Source of the DNA: Maribacter stanieri
Lineage (GTDB): Bacteria; Bacteroidota; Bacteroidia; Flavobacteriales; Flavobacteriaceae
NCBI RefSeq assembly: GCF_900112245.1
Contig: NZ_FOYX01000005.1
Span: 93,945-157,944 of the forward strand
Length of the DNA stretch: 64,000 bases
Direction: 5' to 3'
The position numbers and the translations under genes are program-made. The stretch's first letter is position 1; each line of letters opens with the position of its first letter. The notes under the pieces were generated by a model. The model was not told where the DNA came from. It saw nothing but the letters and a program-made list of their open reading frames with translations, and did no database searches. Shown here piece after piece: positions 8,271-15,734 of the stretch.

Positions 8271-9563
8271 ATGAACATACCACTTTCAAGCTATCCTAGA
8301 ATTGTAATTATAGGTGGTGGTTTTGGCGGAGTTTCTCTAGCTAAAAAATTAAGTAAAAAAGAAGTGCAAGTCGTTCTTATAGATAAGAACAATTACCATA
8401 CTTTTCAGCCTTTATTATATCAAGTATCTACAGGTGGTCTTGAACCAGATTCCATTGCATACCCATTGCGTAAGGTGTTAATCGGATACGATAATTTTTA
8501 TTTCCGTTTAGCGGAAGTGGAGAACATTGATACTGCTGGTAAAAAGTTAAATACTAACATTGGTGATATAACTTATGACTATTTAGTTGTTGCCACAGGT
8601 TCAGAGACAAACTTTTTTGGTAATGAGGAGATAGAAAAGAATGCAATGTCGATGAAGTCGATACCGCAATCTTTAAATCTTCGAAGTTTAATATTAGAAA
8701 ATTTTGAACAGGCACTTCTTACAGATGATTATCATGAACGAGATGCTCTAATGAATTTTGTGATTGTTGGTGGTGGTCCAACAGGGGTAGAGCTTGCTGG
8801 TGCTTTAGCTGAAATTAAAAAAGGAATACTTCCAAAAGATTATCCTGATTTGGATACTAGAAGAGCACAGATAAATATTGTGCAAGGTGGCGATTGCTTA
8901 TTGCCGGGCTTTAGTGCGCAGGCCTCAAAAAAAGCAGAGGACTTTTTAGAGAAATTAGGGGTACAAGTTTGGAAAGGTGTTCGTGTTACGGGTTACAATG
9001 GTAAAACCGTTACTACTAAAACAGATTTGAAATTCGATTCCGCAGCAGTAGTTTGGGCTGCTGGTGTAAAAGGTGCAATTATTCCAGGTTTAGAAGGTGA
9101 AGGCGTTGCCGCTGGTGGTAATAGAATAAACGTAAATGAGTTTAATCAGGTAATTGGTCATCCAGAAATATTCGCTATTGGAGATATTGCTTGTATGGCT
9201 ACAGTAGATAATCCCCGAGGACATCCTATGGTTGCACAACCCGCAATTCAACAAGGAAAGTTATTAGGAGAAAACTTAATTAAGCTAGTAGAGCATAAAG
9301 CTATGAAGCCTTTTATCTATAACGATAAAGGTAGTATGGCTACTATTGGTAGAAATAAGGCTGTTTGCGATATTAACAAATTCAGGTTTCAAGGGGTTTT
9401 TGCCTGGTTTGTTTGGATGTTCGTTCATTTATTTTTTCTTATAGGTTTTAGAAACAGAATGGTAGTTTTTATCAATTGGGTATACAACTACATTAGGTTT
9501 GATAGAGAAGCTAGATTGATTATCCGTCCGTTTAAAAGAGATTACAGTCAATTTAAAGATTAG
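8271..9563 (+). CDS. ndh: Type II NADH dehydrogenase (NDH-2)
   Basis: The enzyme is a single-subunit, non-proton-pumping NADH:quinone oxidoreductase bound to the inner face of the cytoplasmic membrane. The first dinucleotide-binding motif IIGGGFGG (residues 13-20) holds FAD, and the second, FVIVGGGPTGVELAGA near residue 165, holds NADH. NYHTFQPLLYQVSTGGL near residue 42 and the AIGDIA motif near residue 300 are typical of NDH-2. The hydrophobic C-terminal part (GVFAWFVWMFVHLFFLIGF) is the membrane anchor. I chose ATG 8271 over the in-frame ATG 8229 because a promoter element lies between them and the FAD motif is then correctly placed. Confidence 0.92.
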   Translation: MNIPLSSYPRIVIIGGGFGGVSLAKKLSKKEVQVVLIDKNNYHTFQPLLYQVSTGGLEPDSIAYPLRKVLIGYDNFYFRLAEVENIDTAGKKLNTNIGDITYDYLVVATGSETNFFGNEEIEKNAMSMKSIPQSLNLRSLILENFEQALLTDDYHERDALMNFVIVGGGPTGVELAGALAEIKKGILPKDYPDLDTRRAQINIVQGGDCLLPGFSAQASKKAEDFLEKLGVQVWKGVRVTGYNGKTVTTKTDLKFDSAAVVWAAGVKGAIIPGLEGEGVAAGGNRINVNEFNQVIGHPEIFAIGDIACMATVDNPRGHPMVAQPAIQQGKLLGENLIKLVEHKAMKPFIYNDKGSMATIGRNKAVCDINKFRFQGVFAWFVWMFVHLFFLIGFRNRMVVFINWVYNYIRFDREARLIIRPFKRDYSQFKD

Positions 9564-9633
9564 TCAACTTAATAAGTGGTTTAATTCGTAATAGTTTAAA
9601 TACTTGGCAGTTAAAGTTTTGCTAAGTGTTTCG

Positions 9634-9661
9634 TTGGCTCTGTTTTTTAAAATATCTTTTG
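9634..9661 (+). promoter_or_regulatory. Possible promoter for the small barrel protein
   Basis: TTG (9634-9636) and TATCTTTTG (9653-9661) resemble -33 and -7 elements, although the -7 spacer is one base too long. The start codon lies 38 bases further on. Confidence 0.3.
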
Positions 9662-9698
9662 TAGGAATTTATTTTCAATTACTTAAGATATCCAACCT

Positions 9699-10214
9699 AT
9701 GAAAGTATTTATGAGTAGTTTTCTATTCTTGTTTGTCATAGTATCTAAAGGGCAAGTAAAAGAAAATCCACCAGTATCAAATTTACCTTCGTCATTAATT
9801 GGATTGTCAATAACTGGACATGCTTACCCTGATTCTGCACTTGGTGATGTTCATAAGTCTTTTATGGTGCGATACGGAGTTTCAAAATCGCTACAATTAG
9901 AACTTCAAGGTTTTTATGACACGTACATATTGAGTGAAAGGTTCAGATCTAGTGTATTGGCTAAAGTGTATTTGAATGAACGGTTATATCTATTTGGTGG
10001 GATAGAAGCAGAAATAGCTACAGAAAATGCAGGTGTTGGTCAAACACCATATCGTATTGGTTTTGTTACTGGATTAGGGTATGATGTCGATCCTAATTTA
10101 ATGATTGAGTTGAAGGCTAATATTCAAATGAATAACCCGAGTATGGGTGCATTTGGTGAAAAGCACGTAGTAATGCCCGCTGCACTTACATTAGGTAGTA
10201 AGTGGAAATTTTAA
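9699..10214 (+). CDS. Small exported protein, probable outer-membrane beta-barrel
   Basis: I do not recognise a named family. A signal peptide (residues 1-18, ending SKGQ) is followed by about 150 residues with alternating hydrophobic and polar residues (FMVRYGVSKSLQLELQGFY, RLYLFGGIEAEIA, YRIGFVTGLGYDVDPNLMIE) and a C-terminal strand ending in Phe (LGSKWKF), which together suggest a small 8-stranded barrel in the outer membrane. It is transcribed alone, between ndh and the convergent xerD. Its stop overlaps that of xerD in the palindrome TTAA (10211-10214). Confidence 0.7.
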   Translation: MKVFMSSFLFLFVIVSKGQVKENPPVSNLPSSLIGLSITGHAYPDSALGDVHKSFMVRYGVSKSLQLELQGFYDTYILSERFRSSVLAKVYLNERLYLFGGIEAEIATENAGVGQTPYRIGFVTGLGYDVDPNLMIELKANIQMNNPSMGAFGEKHVVMPAALTLGSKWKF

Positions 10215-11113
10215 TGACTCTTTCTAGGGTGATAGGTGTTCATGACTTCAGCTAAATGCGAGCGATCTACATGCATGTATATTTCTGTTGTGGTTATACT
10301 TTCGTGTCCTAACATTTGCTGAATGGAACGTAAATCGGCTCCGTTTTCTAGTAAATGCGTAGCAAAAGAATGCCTGAATGTATGCGGGCTTATATTTTTC
10401 TGTAACCCTATAGTTACAGCCAGATTTTTCACAATAGTAAAAATCATAGCCCTAGTAAGTTGTTTTCCTCGTCTGTTGAGAAAAAGGATATCTTGAAAGC
10501 CTTCTTGAATATTTAGGTGAACTCTTATTTCATTTCTATAAATATTAATATACTTTTTATTTACAGGGCTTATAGGAACAAAACGTTGCTTATCTCCTTT
10601 ACCGGTAACTTTAATAAAATCTTCTTCAAAAAATAAATCAGATATTTTTAAGCCAATAAGTTCAGACACTCTTAATCCGCAGCCATATAACGTCTCAAGT
10701 ATAGCTCTATTTCTCTCCCCTTCGGCAGAGCTTAAATCAATACCTTGTATTAAATTATCAATTTCGTTCTCAGATAAAGTGTCGGGTAATTTCCTGCCTA
10801 ATTTAGGTGATTCTATTAAATCTAAAGGATTGTCTTTTCGGTAATCTTCAAAAATAAGATAGTTAAAGAAACTTTTAAGTCCCGATATAATTCGTGCTTG
10901 AGATCGGGGGTTAATCACTTTTGCAATTTCATAGATAAATTGTTGAACTGTGTCTTTATCAATAAGAATAGGAGTAACGTTAATATCATGGGTTTCAAGA
11001 AAAGAAATTAGCTTTTCAATATCCATAGTATAGCTCTGAATAGAGTTTTTTGATAAACCGCGTTCAAGCTTTAAGTAAGTGGTGTAATCTTTCAGCGCAT
11101 GTTTCCATTTCAT
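10211..11113 (-). CDS. xerD: Site-specific tyrosine recombinase XerD
   Basis: Working with XerC or alone, it resolves chromosome dimers at dif sites near the terminus during cell division. The N-terminal SAM-like core-binding domain (about 1-90) is followed by the catalytic domain with Arg in CGLRVSELIG, Lys in GKGDKQRF, His and Arg in SPHTFRHSFATH, His in LGHESITTTEIY and the nucleophile Tyr279. The length of 300 residues is typical of chromosomal XerD and no mobile-element neighbours are present, so this is the housekeeping enzyme and not a phage integrase. Confidence 0.93.
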   Translation of the reverse strand: MKWKHALKDYTTYLKLERGLSKNSIQSYTMDIEKLISFLETHDINVTPILIDKDTVQQFIYEIAKVINPRSQARIISGLKSFFNYLIFEDYRKDNPLDLIESPKLGRKLPDTLSENEIDNLIQGIDLSSAEGERNRAILETLYGCGLRVSELIGLKISDLFFEEDFIKVTGKGDKQRFVPISPVNKKYINIYRNEIRVHLNIQEGFQDILFLNRRGKQLTRAMIFTIVKNLAVTIGLQKNISPHTFRHSFATHLLENGADLRSIQQMLGHESITTTEIYMHVDRSHLAEVMNTYHPRKSH

Positions 11114-11295
11114 GGTTTAAAGATAAAGAATACATTAATTCAGCAGTCTATAAAGTATAGTCTATAGCCATGTAAAATTGTATCATATAGCGTAAATTCT
11201 CTAAATTTAATATTTTATAACCTACCTAATTGTATGATGTACAACTACTTTTATGGTGTTCACAACAAAGATGCCTGTAAGCTTACTCTTACCTT

Positions 11296-11303
11296 TATTT
11301 TTG
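11296..11303 (+). promoter_or_regulatory. Putative -7 element for the barrel protein at 11.3 kb
   Basis: TATTTTTG lies 21 bases before ATG 11324 and downstream of an earlier in-frame ATG at 11234, which supports the later start. Confidence 0.45.
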
Positions 11304-11323
11304 TTAGAATAAACCAATCAACC

Positions 11324-11842
11324 ATGAATAAGTATTTTATTTTACTATTAGCCTTATGTCTTTCAGCCGAAATTTTCGCTCAAGAAGGATTTAAATTCGG
11401 GATACAAGCAGGAATACCTTTAGATGATTATAATGAAGCGGTAAGTGTTGTACTTGGAGCGGATTTCTCATACATGTATCCGTTAGGTGAAGTAGTAGAT
11501 GTAGGGCCTGCTGTAGGTTATATTCATGGTTTTGCAGAAACCTTTCAAACAACGATTATTAGAGAAGAACAAGAAGCTGTTCAGTTTTTGCCATTATCTG
11601 CAGGCGTTCGTTTTTGGACATCAAATTATTTTTCATTTGGTGGTAATATAGGTTATGCTATGGGTATTAGTGACGGTAATGAAGGTGGTCTATATTATAG
11701 ACCTACAATTGCTTATTTAATGAGTTCAAGTGTTGAGGTTAATTTATCCTATACTGGTATTGATGTTGAAGAAACTACATGGTCTACGGTGACCTTAGGA
11801 ATTGTCTATAATTTTGAGCCTAAATATAGAACACGTCGCTAG
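11324..11842 (+). CDS. Outer-membrane beta-barrel protein
   Basis: The start at ATG 11324 gives a clean signal peptide (MNKYFILLLALCLSAEIFAQ), whereas the earlier in-frame ATG at 11234 would put 30 unrelated residues before it. The mature part of about 150 residues alternates strands and short turns (FKFGIQAGIP, VVLGADFSYMY, GPAVGYIHG, YFSFGGNIGYAMG, SVEVNLSYTGIDV, STVTLGIVYNF), the pattern of an 8-stranded porin-like or OmpW-like barrel. No function can be read from the sequence. It is a single-gene unit upstream of aroQ. Confidence 0.78.
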   Translation: MNKYFILLLALCLSAEIFAQEGFKFGIQAGIPLDDYNEAVSVVLGADFSYMYPLGEVVDVGPAVGYIHGFAETFQTTIIREEQEAVQFLPLSAGVRFWTSNYFSFGGNIGYAMGISDGNEGGLYYRPTIAYLMSSSVEVNLSYTGIDVEETTWSTVTLGIVYNFEPKYRTRR

Positions 11843-11911
11843 TGAAATAATTTAGCTAAGCAAGTTTAATTTACTTCTTGTATTTCTAATTCATTGTACG
11901 GCAACATTCAT

Positions 11912-11919
11912 TATTTTTG
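11912..11919 (+). promoter_or_regulatory. Putative -7 element directly before aroQ
   Basis: TATTTTTG ends only four bases before the aroQ ATG (11924). With the -7-to-start distance suggested by the rnpB promoter, transcription would begin at or within one or two bases of the start codon. Confidence 0.45.
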
Positions 11920-11923
11920 ATGT

Positions 11924-12340
11924 ATGAAGATTATCATAATTAATGGTCCCAACTTAAATCTTTTGGGAAAAAGGGAACCAGATGTATACGGAGCTGAAAC
12001 TTTTGAAGATTACTTCTCAAAGCTACAATTCAAATTTAAAAACGTTGAATTAGAGTATTTTCAATCTAATATAGAAGGGGAGCTTATTTCTAAAATTCAG
12101 GAAAAGGGTTTTAGCTATGATGGTATTGTTTTAAATGCTGCGGCATATACGCATACATCTGTAGGTATTGGAGATGCTGTAAAAGCAGTAGAAACTCCCG
12201 TTATAGAGGTGCACATATCAAATACTCACAAGCGTGAAGAATTTAGGCATGTGTCTTATATTTCACCAGCTGCAAGTGGTGTAATACTAGGCTTTGGTCT
12301 TAAAAGTTATGATTTGGCCATTGAGAGCTTTTTGGTTTAG
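11924..12340 (+). CDS. aroQ: Type II 3-dehydroquinate dehydratase
   Basis: The enzyme dehydrates 3-dehydroquinate to 3-dehydroshikimate in the shikimate pathway, as a cytosolic dodecamer. The signature NGPNLNLLGKREPDVYG starts at residue 7 and contains catalytic Tyr22; the catalytic His lies in VIEVHISN, and LNAAAYTHTSV is also conserved. The length of 138 residues is normal. The only promoter-like element lies so close to the start codon that the mRNA may be leaderless. Confidence 0.96.
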   Translation: MKIIIINGPNLNLLGKREPDVYGAETFEDYFSKLQFKFKNVELEYFQSNIEGELISKIQEKGFSYDGIVLNAAAYTHTSVGIGDAVKAVETPVIEVHISNTHKREEFRHVSYISPAASGVILGFGLKSYDLAIESFLV

Positions 12341-12359
12341 AACGTAAAACCTTTACGTT
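12341..12359 (+). terminator. Possible hairpin after aroQ
   Basis: AACGTAAA-ACC-TTTACGTT forms an 8-base-pair stem starting at the base after the aroQ stop codon. No proper T-run follows, so it may be a processing or stabilising hairpin and not a classical terminator. Confidence 0.35.
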
Positions 12360-12452
12360 ATTCAAAGCACTCTTTTTCAAATAATATAAAATATGTAGCT
12401 ATTTTTTTGATGGTAGTGTGTATAAACTAACTACCGTAACTGAAGAATCACC

Positions 12453-12740
12453 TTAATCGGCTTTTTCAGTTCTTAAGTATTTTTCTTCTACATAAAAAGT
12501 TGCGAAGGGTAGAAGTGATGCTATCCCAAATATAAATACTTTTTTAAAGCTCCATTTGTGTTTGAAACCTACGATTAGAGTAAGTGCAATAAAGGCAATA
12601 AAAAGCGCACCATGTGCATAACCTACCCATTTATTGGGTTCAGGTATTTCTGCCCAATATTTTAAAGGCATGGTTATCCCGAACAACGCCAAATAGGAGA
12701 TTCCTTCTAAAATTGCCGTTGCTCGAAATAATTTTAACAT
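12453..12740 (-). CDS. DUF3817 family small membrane protein
   Basis: The 95-residue product has three membrane segments and the family features FRATAILEGISYLALFGI at the N-terminus, a central GYAHGALFIAFI segment and a C-terminal LLPFATFYVEEKYL. DUF3817 proteins are integral membrane proteins of unknown role found across many bacteria. The gene follows lpdA by 21 bases on the same strand and may be read with it. Confidence 0.88.
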   Translation of the reverse strand: MLKLFRATAILEGISYLALFGITMPLKYWAEIPEPNKWVGYAHGALFIAFIALTLIVGFKHKWSFKKVFIFGIASLLPFATFYVEEKYLRTEKAD

Positions 12741-12761
12741 GTTATATAAAATTGTAATTAA

Positions 12762-14153
12762 TTATAAATGAATAACCTCGTCATATGCTGCTGCAACTGC
12801 TTCCATAACAGCTTCGCTCATAGTTGGGTGTGGGTGAATTGTTTTAAGTACTTCATGCCCCGTGGTTTCTAATTTGCGACCAAGAACAGCTTCAGCAATC
12901 ATATCTGTAACACCTGCGCCGATCATATGGCAACCTAACCATTCACCGTACTTAGCATCAAAAATAACTTTTACGAATCCGTCAGAAGCACCAGAAGCTT
13001 TTGCTTTACCACTAGCAGAGAATGGGAATTTCCCTACTTTAATATCAATACCTTTTTCTCTTGCTTGTTTTTCGGTTAAACCAACAGAAGCAATTTCAGG
13101 AGAACAATATGTACAGCCAGGTATGTTACCATAATCTAATGGCTCTACATGCATTTCTGCTAACTTTTCAACACATAAAATACCTTCTGCAGATGCAACA
13201 TGTGCAAGAGCCGGGCCTGGTGTAACATCACCAATAGCATAGTAGCCAGGTATATTTGTTTGGTAATAATCGTTAACCAAAATTTTATCACGATCGGTAG
13301 CGATACCTACATCTTCTAAACCTATATTTTCAATGTTGGTTTTGATACCTACAGCAGATAATACGATATCAGCTTCTAAAACTTGTTCGCCTTTAGCGGT
13401 TTTTACGGTTGCTTTTACACCATCACCAGATGTATCAACAGAAGTAACTTCTGCAGAAGTCATAATCTTAACGCCCGCTTTTTTGAAACTTCTTTCTAAT
13501 TGCTTAGAAATATCTTCGTCTTCAACAGGTACTATGTTTGGTAAATATTCAACAACGGTAACTTCAGTTCCCATTGAATTGTAGAAGTAAGCGAATTCAA
13601 TACCTATTGCACCACTACCAACAACAATCATTTTTTTAGGTTGCTTATCTAAGGTCATTGCCTCTCTGTAACCTATTATTTTTTTGCCATCTTGTGGTAA
13701 GCTTGGTAATTCACGACTTCTAGCCCCAGTTGCAATAATGATATTATTTGCACTGTATTCAGTAGTAGTACCATCTTCAGCCTTAACTGAAACTTTCTTG
13801 CCAGCTTTTAAAGTTCCGTAGCCTTTAATAACTTCAATTTTATTCTTCTTCATTAGAAACTGAACACCTTTGCTCATTCCTTCGGCAACGCCACGACTTC
13901 TTTTTACTACAGTATCAAAATCCTTATCGGCACCATTAACTGTTAAACCGTAGTCTTCTGCATGCTTTAAGTATTCAAATACTTGTGCAGATTTCAATAA
14001 GGCTTTAGTAGGTATACAACCCCAATTTAAGCAAACGCCTCCTAAACTTTCTTTTTCAATAACGGCAGTCTTAAAGCCTAATTGTGCAGCCCTAATAGCG
14101 GTAACATATCCACCAGGACCACTACCTAAAACAATAATATCGAAAGTGCTCAT
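12762..14153 (-). CDS. lpdA: Dihydrolipoyl dehydrogenase (E3)
   Basis: This FAD enzyme reoxidises the dihydrolipoyl groups of the 2-oxo acid dehydrogenase complexes with NAD+. The FAD motif is at residues 9-15 (LGSGPGG), the redox disulphide is Cys41-Cys46 in GGVCLNWGCIPTK, the NAD motif VVGSGAIGIEFA is near residue 180, and the C-terminal HPHPTMSEAVMEA holds the catalytic His-Glu. I use ATG 14153 instead of the in-frame ATG 14195 because the FAD motif is then in its usual place and a -7 element lies between the two. A 463-residue product is normal. Confidence 0.96.
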   Translation of the reverse strand: MSTFDIIVLGSGPGGYVTAIRAAQLGFKTAVIEKESLGGVCLNWGCIPTKALLKSAQVFEYLKHAEDYGLTVNGADKDFDTVVKRSRGVAEGMSKGVQFLMKKNKIEVIKGYGTLKAGKKVSVKAEDGTTTEYSANNIIIATGARSRELPSLPQDGKKIIGYREAMTLDKQPKKMIVVGSGAIGIEFAYFYNSMGTEVTVVEYLPNIVPVEDEDISKQLERSFKKAGVKIMTSAEVTSVDTSGDGVKATVKTAKGEQVLEADIVLSAVGIKTNIENIGLEDVGIATDRDKILVNDYYQTNIPGYYAIGDVTPGPALAHVASAEGILCVEKLAEMHVEPLDYGNIPGCTYCSPEIASVGLTEKQAREKGIDIKVGKFPFSASGKAKASGASDGFVKVIFDAKYGEWLGCHMIGAGVTDMIAEAVLGRKLETTGHEVLKTIHPHPTMSEAVMEAVAAAYDEVIHL

Positions 14154-14184
14154 ATTTTGATTTTTTGTAGTTTGAATTGAGGTG

Positions 14185-14192
14185 CAAAAATA
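14185..14192 (-). promoter_or_regulatory. Putative -7 element for lpdA
   Basis: The minus strand reads TATTTTTG, 31 bases before ATG 14153, fitting TAnnTTTG and supporting 14153 as the start. Confidence 0.45.
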
Positions 14193-14294
14193 CAAAACCT
14201 AATTGAAATTGATTGTAGGTTTTTAAAATATGACCTTTAATAAGAAATTGTGATATTTTGAAAAGTATCTAGATGACCGATTATGAAACTATTA

Positions 14295-14328
14295 GAAAAA
14301 AACAAGAGGTCTATTTAGACCTCTTGTT
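14295..14328 (-). terminator. Rho-independent terminator after msrB
   Basis: A perfect 12-base-pair stem (AACAAGAGGTCT / AGACCTCTTGTT, 14301-14312 with 14317-14328) and 4-base loop are followed on the minus strand by a T-run (A-run at 14295-14300 on the plus strand). It lies 22 bases beyond the msrB stop. Confidence 0.9.
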
Positions 14329-14349
14329 TTTTAAAATGCTAACATGGAT

Positions 14350-14847
14350 TTATTCCGCAGGAACAAAATCTAAAGCAACACCGTTTATACAATGCCTTAA
14401 ACCAGTAGGATTAGGACCGTCTTCAAAAACGTGGCCTAAATGACCGCCACATGTAGCACAGTGTTCTTCTGTTCTCTTGTAACCGATTTTATAATCAACA
14501 TCATACGCTACATTACCTTTAATTTCTTCATAAAAGCTAGGCCATCCGGTACCAGAGTCAAACTTAGTATAGCTTTTAAAAAGAGGAGTTGCACATGCTG
14601 CGCAAACATAAGTACCTTTTTCTTTGTTCTTTAAAAGTTCGCTCGTAAAAGGGTTTTCTGTAGCAGCTTCACGCAGTACATAATATTGAGAATCGGTTAA
14701 CTCTTTTTTCCATTCGCTATTTGTCTTTTGAACGGCAAATTCTTTTTTCTGGCTGGGTTTAGTTTCCTTAGCCATTTCTTTTTCTTGTGAAGTACCCTTG
14801 CAACTAACAAAAAGTACTAAAAGTGCAATTGCTATTTTAAATTTCAT
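14350..14847 (-). CDS. msrB: Peptide-methionine (R)-S-oxide reductase MsrB, lipoprotein form
   Basis: It reduces methionine-R-sulfoxide in oxidised proteins. The N-terminus is a lipoprotein signal with lipobox LFVSC (Cys16), so the enzyme is anchored outside the cytoplasm, followed by a Lys/Glu-rich linker. The MsrB domain (about 43-165) holds two zinc-binding CxxC pairs (CAAC and CATC), GTGWPSF and the catalytic Cys153 in RHCINGVALDF. As a periplasmic enzyme it needs an electron donor from across the membrane; none is encoded nearby. It is a single-gene unit with a strong terminator. Confidence 0.94.
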   Translation of the reverse strand: MKFKIAIALLVLFVSCKGTSQEKEMAKETKPSQKKEFAVQKTNSEWKKELTDSQYYVLREAATENPFTSELLKNKEKGTYVCAACATPLFKSYTKFDSGTGWPSFYEEIKGNVAYDVDYKIGYKRTEEHCATCGGHLGHVFEDGPNPTGLRHCINGVALDFVPAE

Positions 14848-14946
14848 TTTTCAATTTTTTATTTCTGTCGATAAAATTATGTGTTCCTTTCAATGTACTG
14901 TATTTACGTAACTTTTAGGTTAAGGTTTTAAATAATATAAATAAAA

Positions 14947-14975
14947 AAAGTCTTTGATTAATAATCAAAGACTTT
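14947..14975 (-). terminator. Rho-independent terminator after the collagen-like lipoprotein gene
   Basis: AAAGTCTTTGATT pairs with AATCAAAGACTTT around a 3-base loop, with a T-run on the minus strand (A-run at 14943-14949). It lies 24 bases beyond the stop of the gene at 14999-15562. Confidence 0.85.
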
Positions 14976-14998
14976 AAATAGGTTAACTACATGGGGTG

Positions 14999-15562
14999 TT
15001 AATCTAATGTTACTTTTTGAATGCTTTCTTCAGATACACCTAAATGTGCCATTACAGAATTAATGTTAGAAGTGTCTAATTTTCCAGTTGTAGATTCTGC
15101 TGGTAAAACAGCAATTCTAAAAACTTGATTATCTGTATCGCCTGCTGGTAAAGTGGCAAGGTCAAAATCTGACTCCAAGAAAATATTTACATCAAAAAAA
15201 GTATAATCATAATTATATTGAAGAAGCCCTTGATCTATAATTCTTGTCTGTGGCATTAGTCTCCATATGTCTACAGATTCACCATTTCCATCTTCGGTTA
15301 CATCCCAAAGCATGTACACTAATACAACATCGGTTTCAAAAACCTCTATACTTTGTGGAAACTCATAAAAGATAGAATAATCATTGTCTATTGTAAAAGT
15401 TCCTTCAATATCAACAACCTGTCCTAATATATTAATTCCATCTGCACCATCTTGTCCTGGGGCGCCGTCAAATCCATCAAACCCAGCGGGTCCCTGTGGT
15501 CCTTCACATGATATAAAAAATATAGTAATTAGTGCTCCTAAAAATAAATTCAGTTTTTTCAT
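14999..15562 (-). CDS. Lipoprotein with a short collagen-like Gly-X-Y stretch
   Basis: The lipoprotein signal ends at FFISC (Cys19). Immediately after it comes a collagen-like run of seven Gly-X-Y triplets (GPQ GPA GFD GFD GAP GQD GAD), then a beta-rich domain of about 140 residues that I do not recognise (VDIEGTFTIDNDYSIFYEF, VVLVYMLWDV, TRIIDQGLLQYNYDYTFFDV). A cell-surface or periplasmic structural role is likely, because seven triplets may serve as a trimerisation or spacer element. Similar small lipoproteins occur in many Bacteroidota without assigned function. It forms a single-gene unit. Confidence 0.8.
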   Translation of the reverse strand: MKKLNLFLGALITIFFISCEGPQGPAGFDGFDGAPGQDGADGINILGQVVDIEGTFTIDNDYSIFYEFPQSIEVFETDVVLVYMLWDVTEDGNGESVDIWRLMPQTRIIDQGLLQYNYDYTFFDVNIFLESDFDLATLPAGDTDNQVFRIAVLPAESTTGKLDTSNINSVMAHLGVSEESIQKVTLD

Positions 15563-15734
15563 AATGTTATAATTATTCGGTTTGAGATTAAATCTTGATT
15601 GTATGTTTCAAAAAGCGTTCCATTTTTGGTTTTTAGATATTTAAATCGGATATTAACTGCTATATTTTCAACAAAAATGAATTGAAGTCGACCGTCTTTA
15701 AAAGATGATTAGCTTTACCAAAATAACCTTTTAT

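Noticed and set aside
10211..11113. Tyrosine recombinase as sign of a mobile element
   Set aside because: Length, motifs and housekeeping neighbours identify chromosomal XerD; no att repeats, tRNA or phage genes are nearby.
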